DNA from: Arenicella chitinivorans
GTDB taxonomy: Bacteria; Pseudomonadota; Gammaproteobacteria; Arenicellales; Arenicellaceae
Length of the DNA: 64,000 nt
Assembly: GCF_014651515.1 (NCBI RefSeq)
Contig: NZ_BMXA01000001.1
Coordinates: forward strand, 1,116,001 to 1,180,000
Reading direction: 5' to 3'
The notes under the pieces were generated by a model. That model was not told the origin of the DNA. It was given only the letters and a program-made list of their open reading frames with translations, and ran no database searches. The position numbers were made by a program, and so were the translations under genes. This document shows, piece after piece, positions 63,401 through 64,000 of this stretch (positions are counted from its first letter, which is position 1; each line of letters starts with the position of its first letter).

Positions 63401-64000
63401 CGCCACAACCCGTGTTGGAGCGTGGACAGTTCAATGTGCGCTTCCGAGCAGAGGACCAAGTAGCCATCGCTGCGGCAGAGGTTATTTGGAACGGTTTTAC
63501 CACTAATGTGCCAGTAAGCAGTTCGCAGAATGGGCCGGTATCGCTCAATCTCACTGCTCAGATGCGTGACCGACGCGCCAGTCGACTACCGGCCTTGCAG
63601 TCGCAGACGGCGGTGATAGCGGTTATTGATGACTTAGGACAACGTTCAGAAGCAGTGATCGACGTTGATGTGACGCCTGACTTGCCGCCGATCGCTGACA
63701 ACCTTGCAGTCGACTACAACGCCAACGACTTTTACGGTAATTCGTTCATGGTGAGTTTGTCTCAAGTTCGTGCATCGAATGATGGTGATGATCCCGTCAA
63801 GCTCGAAATTATTGAAGCATCACCGCAAGCTGGTAAACGCATTGTGGCGGCCGAGGTTGTTGCATTAGATCAGACTACGGCGCTCAGTTTCCGCCTGCCT
63901 AACGAAGAAATACCAGATGATGAATATCGCTTTCGCGTGCGAATTACGGATCATTTAGGTCAAACCGATGAAACCGCGTTGCACAAGGTTGCGCTGACGC
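33487..64000 (+). CDS. Giant secreted multidomain protein (Ig-like, beta-propeller, Big_5, IPT/TIG), 3' end off the right edge
   Basis: A single frame runs from the ATG at 33487 to the window edge, 10,171 codons and still open; its end is not visible. The first ~32 residues are a signal peptide (hydrophobic 'ALLLLAISTFSAVASA'). A Cys pair follows ('RCSDLV', 'GDACVAY') in a region without a family match. Residues about 440-2940 are tandem Ig-like domains of the 'PPxVxIxxPxxGxxFxxG...D' type. Residues about 3240-7780 are seven repeats of propeller, Big_5-like and two TIG domains. The rest is more Ig-like and propeller-like sequence. Cys is rare overall. Two Ca-loop-like strings (DSNGDGLFDD, DHNNDGVDD) are present. 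The likely role is a cell-surface or extracellular structural or adhesive protein; I see no catalytic domain in the visible part. Confidence 0.9.
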   Translation, partial: MNLLVSLKHLFDSRSALLLLAISTFSAVASAQLDIRVADPASLISAQPGQIRYLAQIGRCSDLVSVQVGVDGATQSVDLEDLVALPEQGDACVAYFPDGLSTSDVPSVQVVRRNDEQESLTEQFQSETTLPSIEFKHVAIVGDAGTQRLAVTVSANDDTDISHVGFDVVGLRASDLSTTGGVIFEAKQRAFAHTDVSTRVYPDTEGQSQFTLSLPINGQLTNEEIAFDVVVLVDASVVDSSGNQRALSKVAFTGDSIQEEARALILQTQEINISDRLQRPVIVPSVEFQFRGLVPLSGAGNGVSYQSSHPHLIAVTAAGTLYALEETGAEDVFITVTYPGLPSAQVRVIADFTRELAGLEFDGVTSNDLFTLARLNSYISLPDLQVVFDDGSKSPLSGIWKPIIQVASADNAYLSANNQYQLKASVTIDAAAPAIIQAYVPNVPELTASLKIAASDAPPTVAIDAPVSVLSGTELRVKAAVEDDVAVQRVVIRMDGAVVGAIDSAPYQIDLPISEQLQGRTLVFSAEAVDSAGQSTVSTDHQVVVSKPSVVAFPDYEFSRPLDGQRVVESSPTVLQIESSLGLMPEPKQRSGITSVDFFFDGNKVGTSTYPLIEIREFLDANGQPQQEMFELWQLRTNTPNIATTETSLAVGAQVSVRGGSQSAPSRLLRILENGPPRIKILAPSNDSSAAAGGELNVAVEVTDDALHLGSKVELFIDGTVYASQDISNPELVETGLSTQTRTVRFQRPLTNEDIGSTLRLQARITDFHQEVNTSEVVRVPVKADQSPSVAITNPTEGGAFVSGLPIQLRATAADDLAIDYVEFLVNGQSVGADSVAPYAVIYETEENLNVEQVLRVSATAYDSGGQQAQSNTVKVTLGQDREPPVVNISSPVISGTDSGDDIAGVLEQSEFVLKVSGFDNVGAEFARITGVRSLGSQGYLLTGDPNDVLEGEQVPINEIPGTIRAYSALALVKSPSFDSAQGSQFNRYPVSFSVDDEAGNRSTASITVGVYRDQAPEIVSLVPENTLYFNQDTVRVDILARDDKAVSRIEVDYLIDGQKIHGNVYSADTGLTPKPSQQRLDEFDLLSAAQPINNLDQTLLIEVRAYDNNAAVSETATTQVRILQDADAPNATIFEPVSGGVLYQGDTVQFRVRATDQSGLQSLRVLRGAEVVTQSALTGQNSEHTFSYTIPVQPELSFELEVVDVQGNTTSHTQTYTIERDAPPEISIRQPAAGSRYIEGQWVTVNALVSDNRRLNSVQLDVVSNGTTVFAKTFSASESNALMDAGNYFTVRFRAPTVPGAGNIVVSMSATDDNNQTHSIPLELDFLDDAEAPTITYSEPDQDLTLLPGDAFRLRGVSTDNIYIQTLQVILVGENEERTLDWETLSRDDRIEEIRVGNTDSLGSVLVGERFYTEFDGRVRIPESFLDSAGDTYELVVRASDYGVNIVDSNSVKLTIAHDEEVPEIKLTNPPSTVVERQIVKVSGEITDNLGIESYSVSVLDGDSAQLIEQVSGENAKHIPLNPEQTIDLNSFGVIPDTGHEFNLDVSAKDLSGNEGHLTRLVKIVKDQPPSVELMAAVPNANLLKGGLLFTRVQVTDDLVEGGQNTLDLLYSSMSGLAQGQARDLNFLPALNRLEHAWQFRYPEAQALSGQLHVNGGPVWTFNAGQSSIKAHSIDEIKTLQFEVVGHQVDYQLNLYSNDPCHIEHVQITVESADLAADSGQLNLNNYNLDGFAGRIVVRPRIVGLDDQAQFLKQIIIRKTEQPADLEFSLDSSDFGVGRTEALTLLVQDLAGPNESALIAVPPKTSVSRLKQVSNHALKLVSHPDVNVLKMFAAATDRFSHERGVFSPAELLTVDLSIDETDPAIQITSPVAGTNVVPGQTIELGVLTTDDSYVVEDIQLFDNDGKVAERVGVFQFEGEYPFQYTVPQARLAGDLNLRVVARDPSGRKRAAELVLPIVPNEAPEINFTRFASYEVNDVFQKVLTDPERLNYGEFWLRIGERFEIGAELRDDAGLSLYTIHRIESNGNLVLEHDRSFPNTCPALPVVFQPQETVALVFGESEPTQYQIQLTDNTGNVTTRMILIHPLDNVAPEIRITKPAPNQLVAAGTFNMAIGVVAADDRQLSQQDIKLFANGVRLNLRTAAVSGVADSEIARAFDSIYDAYERKYSIDVADDYGKQNSEFSISNVALFDVPSGLIKANETIELMAQIKDTDDAVATHVVEFIGAADNINPEISIIHPTVGYGPPEFSDFSVRYRAYDNVKVKQLEVYTSYGAQLKNGGYQKLEFGVPLRTISDIQSVDHEPVTTNNIDTLIYDQLIHVDRQADILSQFDGLILDDVARFDIWVRVVARDASDNQRTRELSFPVRSDERPVVDILKPLHASSVVEETDLQINVAAYDDVGIDSLEIDVLVGADGQETSVLSNPFTLRQPPYSISVRLPTADLANPERNRVVVTATALDTYGAVYGDLDNHQATEKIVARLVADVPPEVKIATPVDGTAVTEGEFVLVQLTAIDDVGIDKVTLNVQNLVGGDKVLTDVTFPYEFLLELPYGQAGNALELTASATEQRQNGAARTVQALESVTLIVNEDVDPPTLTVTAPAETSPLPSVAEKRFFNYAITALDDVRVTSVKLQLAADSNGDGLFDDTEIKHTKVLLAPPYSGAMSVESIEDYTDQPTNLLPLQFTVIAQDGAGNQSVVTRALNLVRNQPPVVTGFQVLDQRGESLGALQEITEGREFIVHVLASDQEIGVDNVTLYRATGDNPDSNAFVAVASDGAAPFQFSETAPVGQIGQRLVYKAVATDIDGKVSDLAVSPVKSLTIKQDEPPEVTIISPLDGAVFIEGQALEVTARTKDDLGFNGIDRVEFYLNDKLVTTVYQHDTTNTGAASAERHYSTTLEPPLGVDGFTLQAVAYDQRNQAGQSTVVNLGNIDDTVAPKLSVLTPFDNDILNFSNAKPIVAAVSVLDIGLESERRVAQQWVREHQNAQGEWIEIAWYPSNPDAWVDLSRDDNPTGRPDLPLSDPDNYYFIYWHTLADGEVLQRGGYDRERVRIETRVTSPNHTTSDTTYHEVAAPVSERRFFAPLTPPELNLPPREDVMQSVHYTAVDQYISPTRQGAMIGAWATHDPAHYEGLFGDIPEELPGLDCIECTGIFFADIEDEVQDQGNILLHTSLLAGNSEIFAGTIGNIHTDANFVLAAKSGVQNLSPAADGKAPFVTALRHEILGAAGDKNLHYENTGGELLIFTNQNADEQFGLPYLLQGRVDLPFSQAYGLDRRDDLVLVANGHGGVQVFDISNTAYPYRVGFVKPNGYARDVKIKGQYAYIAASEEGVVVVDIANPHLPVVDVIDTLGVANRLHIDGNRLFVTDMSGTGTVSQLNIINIADPHNLVMQRTVELQPARQDWVSDGVYDVAVVGNKAYVSVMYSDQEDKPSQSVVEIIDLESLGEPLVDATVPSVIIPQADHSNFAVRDMVVARGAVHAAGGKSGLNRIEFPELTVVRHTPTAAESNVTTALSQIDIELSVPVTTSRALNEVIHVYRGAVLPSTDGGYALGEKLTDSVSFEYVIGPDPSSTRDLRVLINEPLYPDTEYVVVVKAGLEPLAGNALSQDYRFSFYTSVAGAVMQPEIQSITPASGTTLGGDRILIQGAGFGAEPKVRIGGIELVIESYDRATADDEFDRITAVTVPNVAGPAAVEIATENGLRDFVIGGFTYVDDLQVSFITPAVVNISQQGENQVVDIVGYGFNQQVQLRSFPSGANRDHVNAATQFAADQDSLVVESPQRMRWSVPSIGDDYRGYVDIELSDDTGRFVYVPRALFYGGLGANAGIDLSQPLSVNQINDELASISNGTGSLIVRDPSKLPAGRIVGLANDADLNLIYVLGRGAPLSGNPVPNPSNTENQTALQHYISPSWLELITYDEANLSAASPAVNLGYFDLPQGLNAAGLTLGDKQLYVSAEGMHFPHIEVPYEDANWLLVYDRETRLPTQGEDARDRDILYSVPLPVSEPPSQMLVAGSILVANAGDDGVLLVSLADPLRPTVLRSLTRFVANGAPRQLKARSISLQGHYLSVVTPIGSKNAVEYRRAVFDLSKPSTPQVADYSLADKSTELLGLPTMQATAFYAEGIGLFDDGDIANVREVQQYRANGFDLPGGPVALGGWSTSLTALNLNAGQSKQPSQLYLNLFDASGDSEVSIQDSIALMDAVYGYVQYKDYSLDRWAHTHSADGFVAAAVYEGSSSTLKLINTYVLDLVESKPAQGQQAVNPDAPLMLRFNRRLTIPDTQTVQQYLSRYLSLIKADGTSAGQAVEVVISIDPAAENAVLITPNQALEADTSYVVRMEAEPTDGGRRSTGLFDLDIHFSTASAAGEPPRIMSVAPATVDIAGGEITVVVENADLPAFEVSGQAAAMLNSVDLSPTLQQFQLSVPSSLAGPANLLVRNANGQQTNLLGAFQYIEPLVLESLSPAEGSVVGGTRVTVKGRGFQAGAHQTTVFMRDIQVPDHLVKVLDSETLEFTTIPGQLGSTDVRVATATQSVTLEDAFTFLQPVKTNITGAESDRFYDLVLDTGGDYAVAAAGSGGVLIFNINSSTLIGDVEDVTNADQLRELVDHNNDGVDDRLVTRIQLPSGYYAVGVDLYFERNNDRIFVTGVRPGSNSGDAKLFVYSVDDLDITSHTLINTLSLGSNLAKGITTQNNQAIVALGERGVGFVDMYLHSKLYLSQHIQLPGGRSALDVEPVLYFDQPQQIYAAVGGTYDVASNRLTDRERVGAGGFHLIRNSTTLGLEVISSLDIPASKVLIENSNEAYPRPRYAYLSAGGMGTVVVDIEDILNPRIAYRIPGPSLDIALYGNTLYVATGTAGIASYDVTDPQRPVYVDSYEAYNGNSIDTVLATPYSVLGGGVSTLGLGVLQETPDAVLKIHGVDPGNGLLDFDVDGLAAIRVRFNKAIDQFAENTQYFTLLNASGQPVPIEVSIVNNDALIQLVQPSALTTGDTLLLEVGAGLVASKPILSNGEQINLELYRLRSTQRLPFTYRGGTAASSAIESVQPRRIVTNKPATITIAGTGIPSRIDDVTVYVGDQQIDVTEIQADSEDPRIAIITAEVTPIAEAGQYDVSVIVARLGIAQRAVYRAGLQVDDAIEFEALTPRWGPIQGGTLVTVHGKGFEPGNTVMTGLNVTIGSMPVQSLRVLASDTLQFVTPRGVSGLNTVYGTDRYGNTTRLVGEDGFGYGITQLSQISAALVNPLDVYVDQETGVAATTAGYFRSWSFEDVLRLPQFNESNLAATFDVQNPTQPLLVGGVPSLPSGEAGRAMLDRYSRYQALNKKLIEHEHLIDKPALTPEEKVELESLRGSADDLAFSVDSLRLQPVTEHEDGVAHKRLYVAAGNSGVMRLNFDEQNGLQVLNRVSSGGITRDLEKVGYSVYSTQTSGADVDDPPKECTSKAGRSLSGSLQEFSFIVPDDPISLPSSLQIRGGELMAYHDQWLYAGGNGQSAVWGQCPPAWISETASKPTSAGPDQISAVNLDDPELTRDFNFDSTVFDVGFYADVMFAALGQQGVDVVDIHGVKPALRIDLNALQNEQATARRVKVIGNLLFVSADAAGVIVLDITDPWSPYVVSAGNKESADVVDVYRDRLIVGADSAGLRTMQLPASFVVSSSTPHLGYLSDSASLLVSFNEAMDVDSMMASGVVSVTALGTQSAVDVQVTAVNQDGASARQFEIAFARQAGEQYQVAIDGAQNLRGSGQWRPYSQQVIAATSGAIKPIVNELDGNVFHSENQGVITVHGDGFQPTTQVWIGSYLVSSVFVDQHTLQIPASALGLLPLTSGQHTLRVVNEEFVTTVAGAILIGDKLSDAEFELDTETVDIRGGNEATIQASHAVILPGARVIMRSATEEIRTTVNPLGFYDVDLKDNVRSLTEFTFRVPSVVQPERYQVYLAIGDQEVRVGQLVYTLANGLGFGLPNYPPHVLGGAEIRDDILFAGVLDGAKPNTSNRFLMESGLEIFDIGIWENPIRLAQLRTDQPVSGVAALDNTLYMATGRDGLSVVNVTDLTQPLLVQNFAIPGHVATDVDVDPVRRILAMSVADELGTGFVRFYDLTDDGLAPPAGYTALQFNSGDLLGQPIDLQWLAGKLHVLIKRDRALYLAVFESLDQAPVSYQVTKIERGAVDGLYGASMLVQHGQVTITTTNEIIVLQLDQSGAYETVYWNSIGVPGAELFTHHGGVLAFDGRGAVTTPSPALVVSQISPASGAEIAANDEIRIQFNQLINTQSDVIESGVQLLDSTSTPLPASAYQLDPVNTLSGAYIKVNFTEQNQFAGEFTLMVNTEIRALDTRPLIAPVEATYTLRTSTRPVIDSVNRVVSGGAANHFFHADGTERALIRGQGFGTQAGDITVRIGELALPSAMITRVSDNELEIDMPNLFLSRRVTSLPVSVEVNALRAVKQGAIVVLPRVDIDDVQPTRGPPQGGNGVELFGAGFNHASVVRFGETVAGGLEVVNSGHIRVRAPSGNFGPVAISVENTQFEGERTVAPVDYFYTANPVGYVDLDDEKPSPVSGIYLGEQILYSVTGGEYELINRQSGQIDGRLFSNVARLVVADVSDPVRPTIIERELAEASFPYHLDVTGGLGTSGFQAIAGEGVNLYLIGGNNLYHYDTTLPAEPNLLDTVQLPGTARDIVVDGSLIFISDTRGIQIYQLTDKRRLRLLKTITSLELRGTTDRLFLQGNSLWAAMPNSRRIVEIELMSGYYNLVRDIPATNLAGKRFKPRDLVVQADKLFVATGELGTVELFVLDDTGGEVVASMNLAYLVRHGSLNASGIELRGQTLYITGGQGDLQLFDVSGWLQRDFQAQPTLRNYFSVQGDAQTFAFHPRALYVGSAFPYVAGEPAENPLDDPEAASQLGGRLSTLTNDQLTIVSQHPRPETIVASDTVIELQCNRHLDRAQIQSLGSDLFEVYQNGVKQAGFVSLLTTRDGSLLKFAPLTEWQDGKRYRVKLSGAVRDNQGVALGSDFDFRFHADANAQPALSEVRPPFASWRGGAEVTLVGDNFDLQTEVLVGANPIDSAQILSVSKNQLRFRLPALEASPDDNVLMGVEVRNGKLSASLRAAFSYIADPIIEQAGAYNAETGEFDADQTHFRFNGRDRVAIQGVGFSEQTQVYINGVLASGVRLEGPNLISFELPVDTIGELVITVSNHEDGVDLYTNTSLSIGLEAEDQWHGVTKLFRTDRFLILTESESDGDVWRLTTTQDSLLPLTLSSGNRPGTITSASISGHYMALLSHNNGAQITVYDISNVYAPEIVNSFENPSRLALTEIHLSGNVLMARAGNALVSGHVLGDHLATQEFAFPVVDIAFDDTGAYVLDDTEVAFYAIPNLDQRAASYAHTVFAAEQVLIDGQRLAIRSDQEFELVDLVRLRANSTQALIGKAFVSHEAAQLNGELLGLVNQSGELTVYDINRFGQELSLKPLTLFSPGLSDSAPQLAFRNDLLEWVSAGQVYSNISLPFNNLVGLSPDRLSASTQPIKLEISGDSDNWQTVVVDVVPASTGVRLPGYQHVVGRDLVFEVFGAEYNLGESYSVSLAVPPIQPIVGAEVELDLPWTLGTAPLFDNSNAHLQDINPANSITGRSIDYSVRGQALHKVTELRLGGDSVPVAELTVEANGEGLAFTNTQTEPGYKSLQIDQGDFAAVSTLPAAVLISQAIDVQAVVTSNSVNAQSLSDSGGDQIEVAGLGLDGDIQVHLVPYQGGVPVSAANRIAHRYVTGNLVIGPTPQVLPNQLYQLVIIREATEEHVALTSPYLLTGVDDTAPKRAGAVQTLGRGRPLVIAYNEPVTATEFLVTKTFNDYSEQEDQDVSGRFELINLTPTTLSLRLKTGATLEDNASYAVSLSNIRDVAGNLAVDVGDGAGQYRDTYVARDTLAPITPRILVKRAGIFTPVDPATELTKGRSYTFKLEAADNYQPDDALNYSAKYSTRFSTDLGRSIAIKKQQFTQLMGADFEHFKLDLVVADLTGNKLLESVIIELRDPEIEVETFTTNPVEPEESTRVVLNVDLGKDTDMVNTVHLGVAQIQNGLMHDVVDTYDPVTGTLSGSFLNPKIRDLPSLPGDPVPYPMTAKVEVEFGVGYFASFDLPYLLALDKTPPSLSIVSPEDGDYVAIGERTDVLIKSFDKYGIDRVEVSRDGVNFTVLEDPNRYSFVPTVEDSQSGVEIWVRAFDSNQNQSSVEQIKVYPYDAESGAPKVAIIAPQNGTHFYENETVEFDIQMRNVLEAELLFDIGGIEAAPETAIRISRSADQPERQIVQAQLPSVDESIVVIARVQSGNLRGFSYLNVADDGGISESVTIESIPDQRVLSGSLLQVDVPVPADMADFSANSSVRVDDPVGDNLTASGSFGASFWSQVSTLGDHLDITAELRDRSANARFESKRLEKLSYFDSTPASTMFTAEVGEQIDFIVAMPDSASSGRFIAGINNKAGGYRIASEAATIAASTTGTLLDLVDTGTGLVSVVVQDGVSLLEYRRRSGNTFAAPIVSPLAGEFLAAAGSSVWLAYGNTVGLKLAGDTDFVPAIAHGMSEPLRAAAAHGQDLLILTESGITRLSLVVDDEPKLDVTDFVALPDQRGLSVSGATVVTWDDATVTTHTLLEDGSLVSSTPAAHSGTVNAVVSDGDLIWLQSAAQQGDWWHAYLNGELVGVQRAEQGDTVRAVSPGGLLARSTHNGVDQIVLHTLDTTAEASATPSINATHDIVTHGVRIKVEPLGFPFGVTALWFTDQDGRALPAKPVWQQGQVSYQIDNLHLAAVSNVQVFAADHHAQASAILPISSASHVDVESTNWAPTGVLTQSADAPIVVVYGDTARIIDESLTQSGTSVELVSDTNGHAFGWTDIVNPVSEAVILQMNQTSQPALVANVTTNAVPDADLRILEPQNNNTFEEGARVAVAYQSSGPASSEYRYTRIALTDFNGNLITSVLTSAPNGELQIQLPAVQQLDTYYLRIRNYYGQELNFLEREVGLRITPRLSVPAPSLIGLSSEVFAGSTLDLMLDPSVVSAASGVSIEVYDDQGTLLFAGNELLSFVVPQGTAFLTVVTTVRDEFGNQRRTEQRVNVVSGFEPALTTQNALDYDHILPRPAGAWLAQGRLLLDENGHQLAELDADITALANLTDRLLVALSDQQLVVLDPVENYQVVGNYRHSARVVELVTFGDRILARDIGGNVSAFNSSGNELSPQGLRLRTSATRTTAFEQTSNAIQLLNSSSGFAVLFEDNLSEFDLEFTTAQSVSYEVADAVAAVEKGGRFLVVSRNQTIFSIQSGQSARQFDLGVNLDWLHTYGRYLLGLNDTQLVFIDALNPASPVRVGVYPISGLPERQSADLVDGRIEFGGDAGQALLMSRAAQPITTLYADSNARGFTQDVAIHNGLVVAAASEFGAQIIQTANGSWQSSHYPQQAYTLASHLSAIDDQRLYLAQQDRRVVEAVSLSSTTPRQATQPNVVFSGLVATQLALTQRFVVAAAANQLYIADKQNLNATGTITLPNNAQVKDLVVFGDSVFVATLSNTLLRYELTSLPIVPELVAPKTLLNGGGSIDALATSGDFLFFASDGVLHRLGLNDDTDATLSLNDSVGVFDFVYGDGLVWLADRTSTAVRLRAIDVTSWQFLPDASISLNQAVTSLAYHAGTLAVATGSQGVSIYQIDSAEASTNAATVAPRADKIVVQGDYLSLSIADPVGTVAAEYLINDTLVVSSDQSPFASRILVPANLRNGQPFTVRTRIEMPDGRLVTSEPRQVLLQGEDLPVNSFRVNITHPVTDVPTFTPKPLEIRAQVSNSTQPVYQVEYYEADNADGPFRIIGKHYGPEYVIFREYDEADSGKFLQVRAIDVFGNVTSSTPIAIERRSDTQLPVITPFTIEGPLMPGGQIVERHDFMIASHVSDAQSSIDSAILTRNGVVVAAVFEDGPLRFTETTAQRDQVLNYTLTVRDNAGNQDSITRSYTIIEDTKPSLSELVISPQPVLERGQFNVRFRAEDQVAIAAAEVIWNGFTTNVPVSSSQNGPVSLNLTAQMRDRRASRLPALQSQTAVIAVIDDLGQRSEAVIDVDVTPDLPPIADNLAVDYNANDFYGNSFMVSLSQVRASNDGDDPVKLEIIEASPQAGKRIVAAEVVALDQTTALSFRLPNEEIPDDEYRFRVRITDHLGQTDETALHKVALT
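34800..42300 (+). repeat. Tandem Ig-like (Big-type) domain array in the giant protein
   Basis: Roughly residues 440-2940. Successive units begin with phrases such as 'PPTVAIDAPVSVLSGTEL', 'SPSVAITNPTEGGAFVSG', 'PPEISIRQPAAGSRYIEGQ', 'DPAIQITSPVAGTNVVPGQ', 'PPEVKIATPVDGTAVTEGE' and 'PPEVTIISPLDGAVFIEGQ', spaced unevenly by some 95-250 residues. They are related but diverged, with no near-identical DNA copies seen. A Ca-binding-like loop lies at 41395-41430. Confidence 0.75.
43200..56830 (+). repeat. Seven-copy super-repeat (propeller, Big_5-like, TIG, TIG) in the giant protein
   Basis: Units start near 43200, 44950, 47110, 49160, 51310, 53070 and 55060, and the last ends near 56830. Each has an LVIVD-like propeller of about 260-420 residues (for example 'GVQVFDISNTAYPYRVGF', 'GVVVVDIANPHLPVVDV', 'GIASYDVTDPQRPVYV'). 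A Big_5-like domain of about 80-115 residues follows ('LRFNRRL', 'VRFNKAI', 'VSFNEAM', 'IQFNQLI'). Two IPT/TIG domains close the unit ('PASGTTLGGDRILIQGAGF', 'PAEGSVVGGTRVTVKGRGF', 'PRWGPIQGGTLVTVHGKGF', 'PTRGPPQGGNGVELFGAGF'). The copies are divergent at sequence level but keep domain order, except that the last TIG of units 1, 4 and 7 is weaker. Confidence 0.78.
58700..62500 (+). repeat. Further propeller-like segments in the giant protein
   Basis: Two stretches, about 58700-59900 and 60700-62500, show short repeats such as 'LLVALSDQQLVVLDP', 'LYIADKQNLNATGTITLPNNAQVKDLVVFGDSVFVATLSNTL' (split in the gene order) and 'TSLAYHAGTLAVATGSQGVSIYQID', which look like beta-propeller blades. They are not followed by TIG pairs, so they fall outside the seven-copy pattern. 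Ig-like sequence resumes at about 62500 and continues to the edge. Confidence 0.55.

Noticed and set aside
33487-64000. Many short frames on both strands in this interval, including a 195-residue minus-strand frame at 44131-44718
   Set aside because: They lack ribosome-binding sites and family features and lie opposite or out of frame within the continuous giant reading frame.
33487-64000. Polyketide synthase or non-ribosomal peptide synthetase as the reason for the gene's size
   Set aside because: There is a signal peptide, and only beta-rich extracellular domain types are visible; no KS, AT, A, C or carrier motifs.

Overview
The window looks like a chromosomal segment of a gammaproteobacterium, probably marine and aerobic. 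The evidence is gammaproteobacterial-type IbpA, DusC, MltF and BtuB proteins, a sigma-32-type heat-shock promoter, two TonB-dependent receptors and a sodium-type sugar symporter. I cannot name the genus. I see no rRNA genes, mobile elements, CRISPR arrays or prophage. There is one tRNA gene, tRNA-Ser(GGA).

Region 1 (1-10.7 kb, minus strand) is a compact cobalamin uptake and assembly operon. A sigma-70 promoter and a cobalamin riboswitch precede btuB, cobO, cobQ, btuC, btuD, cobU, cbiB, cobC (threonine-phosphate decarboxylase), cobT and btuF; btuF runs off the left edge. The gene junctions overlap or nearly touch, except for about 74 bp between btuB and cobO. The operon covers import of corrinoid through both membranes, adenosylation, and side-chain and lower-ligand attachment. 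Corrin-ring genes and cobS are not in the window.

Region 2 (10.7-13.6 kb) holds ibpA with a good sigma-32 promoter, a short-chain dehydrogenase and an RsmB/NOP2-type RNA m5C methyltransferase.

Region 3 (13.6-24.1 kb) is the most interesting metabolic locus. A minus-strand set (aldo-keto reductase, TauD/TfdA-family dioxygenase, PSE-family sulfite/sulfate exporter) diverges from a plus-strand set (GntR/UTRA regulator, GH31 glycosidase, SSS sugar symporter). A TonB-dependent receptor follows. An identical palindromic core lies before the reductase operon and before the receptor gene, which suggests one regulon. My reading is import and hydrolysis of a sulfonated glycoside, oxygenolytic C-S cleavage, aldehyde reduction and sulfite export. 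That is a sulfoquinovose-like route, but the GH31 enzyme lacks the canonical sulfoquinovosidase residues and has an Arg in the sugar-specificity motif instead.

Region 4 (24.1-33.2 kb) is ordinary: a DUF4846 protein, tRNA-Ser, MltF, a sulfotransferase-like protein, an acyl-CoA dehydrogenase, an overlapping dusC-MFS-thioesterase set, and a geranylgeranyl-reductase-type flavoprotein.

Region 5 (33.5 kb to the right edge) is a single open reading frame of more than 10,170 codons that is still open at base 64000. It encodes a secreted giant protein. After the signal peptide come tandem Ig-like domains, then seven copies of a roughly 600-720-residue super-repeat (LVIVD-like beta-propeller, Big_5-like domain, two IPT/TIG domains), then more Ig-like and propeller-like segments.
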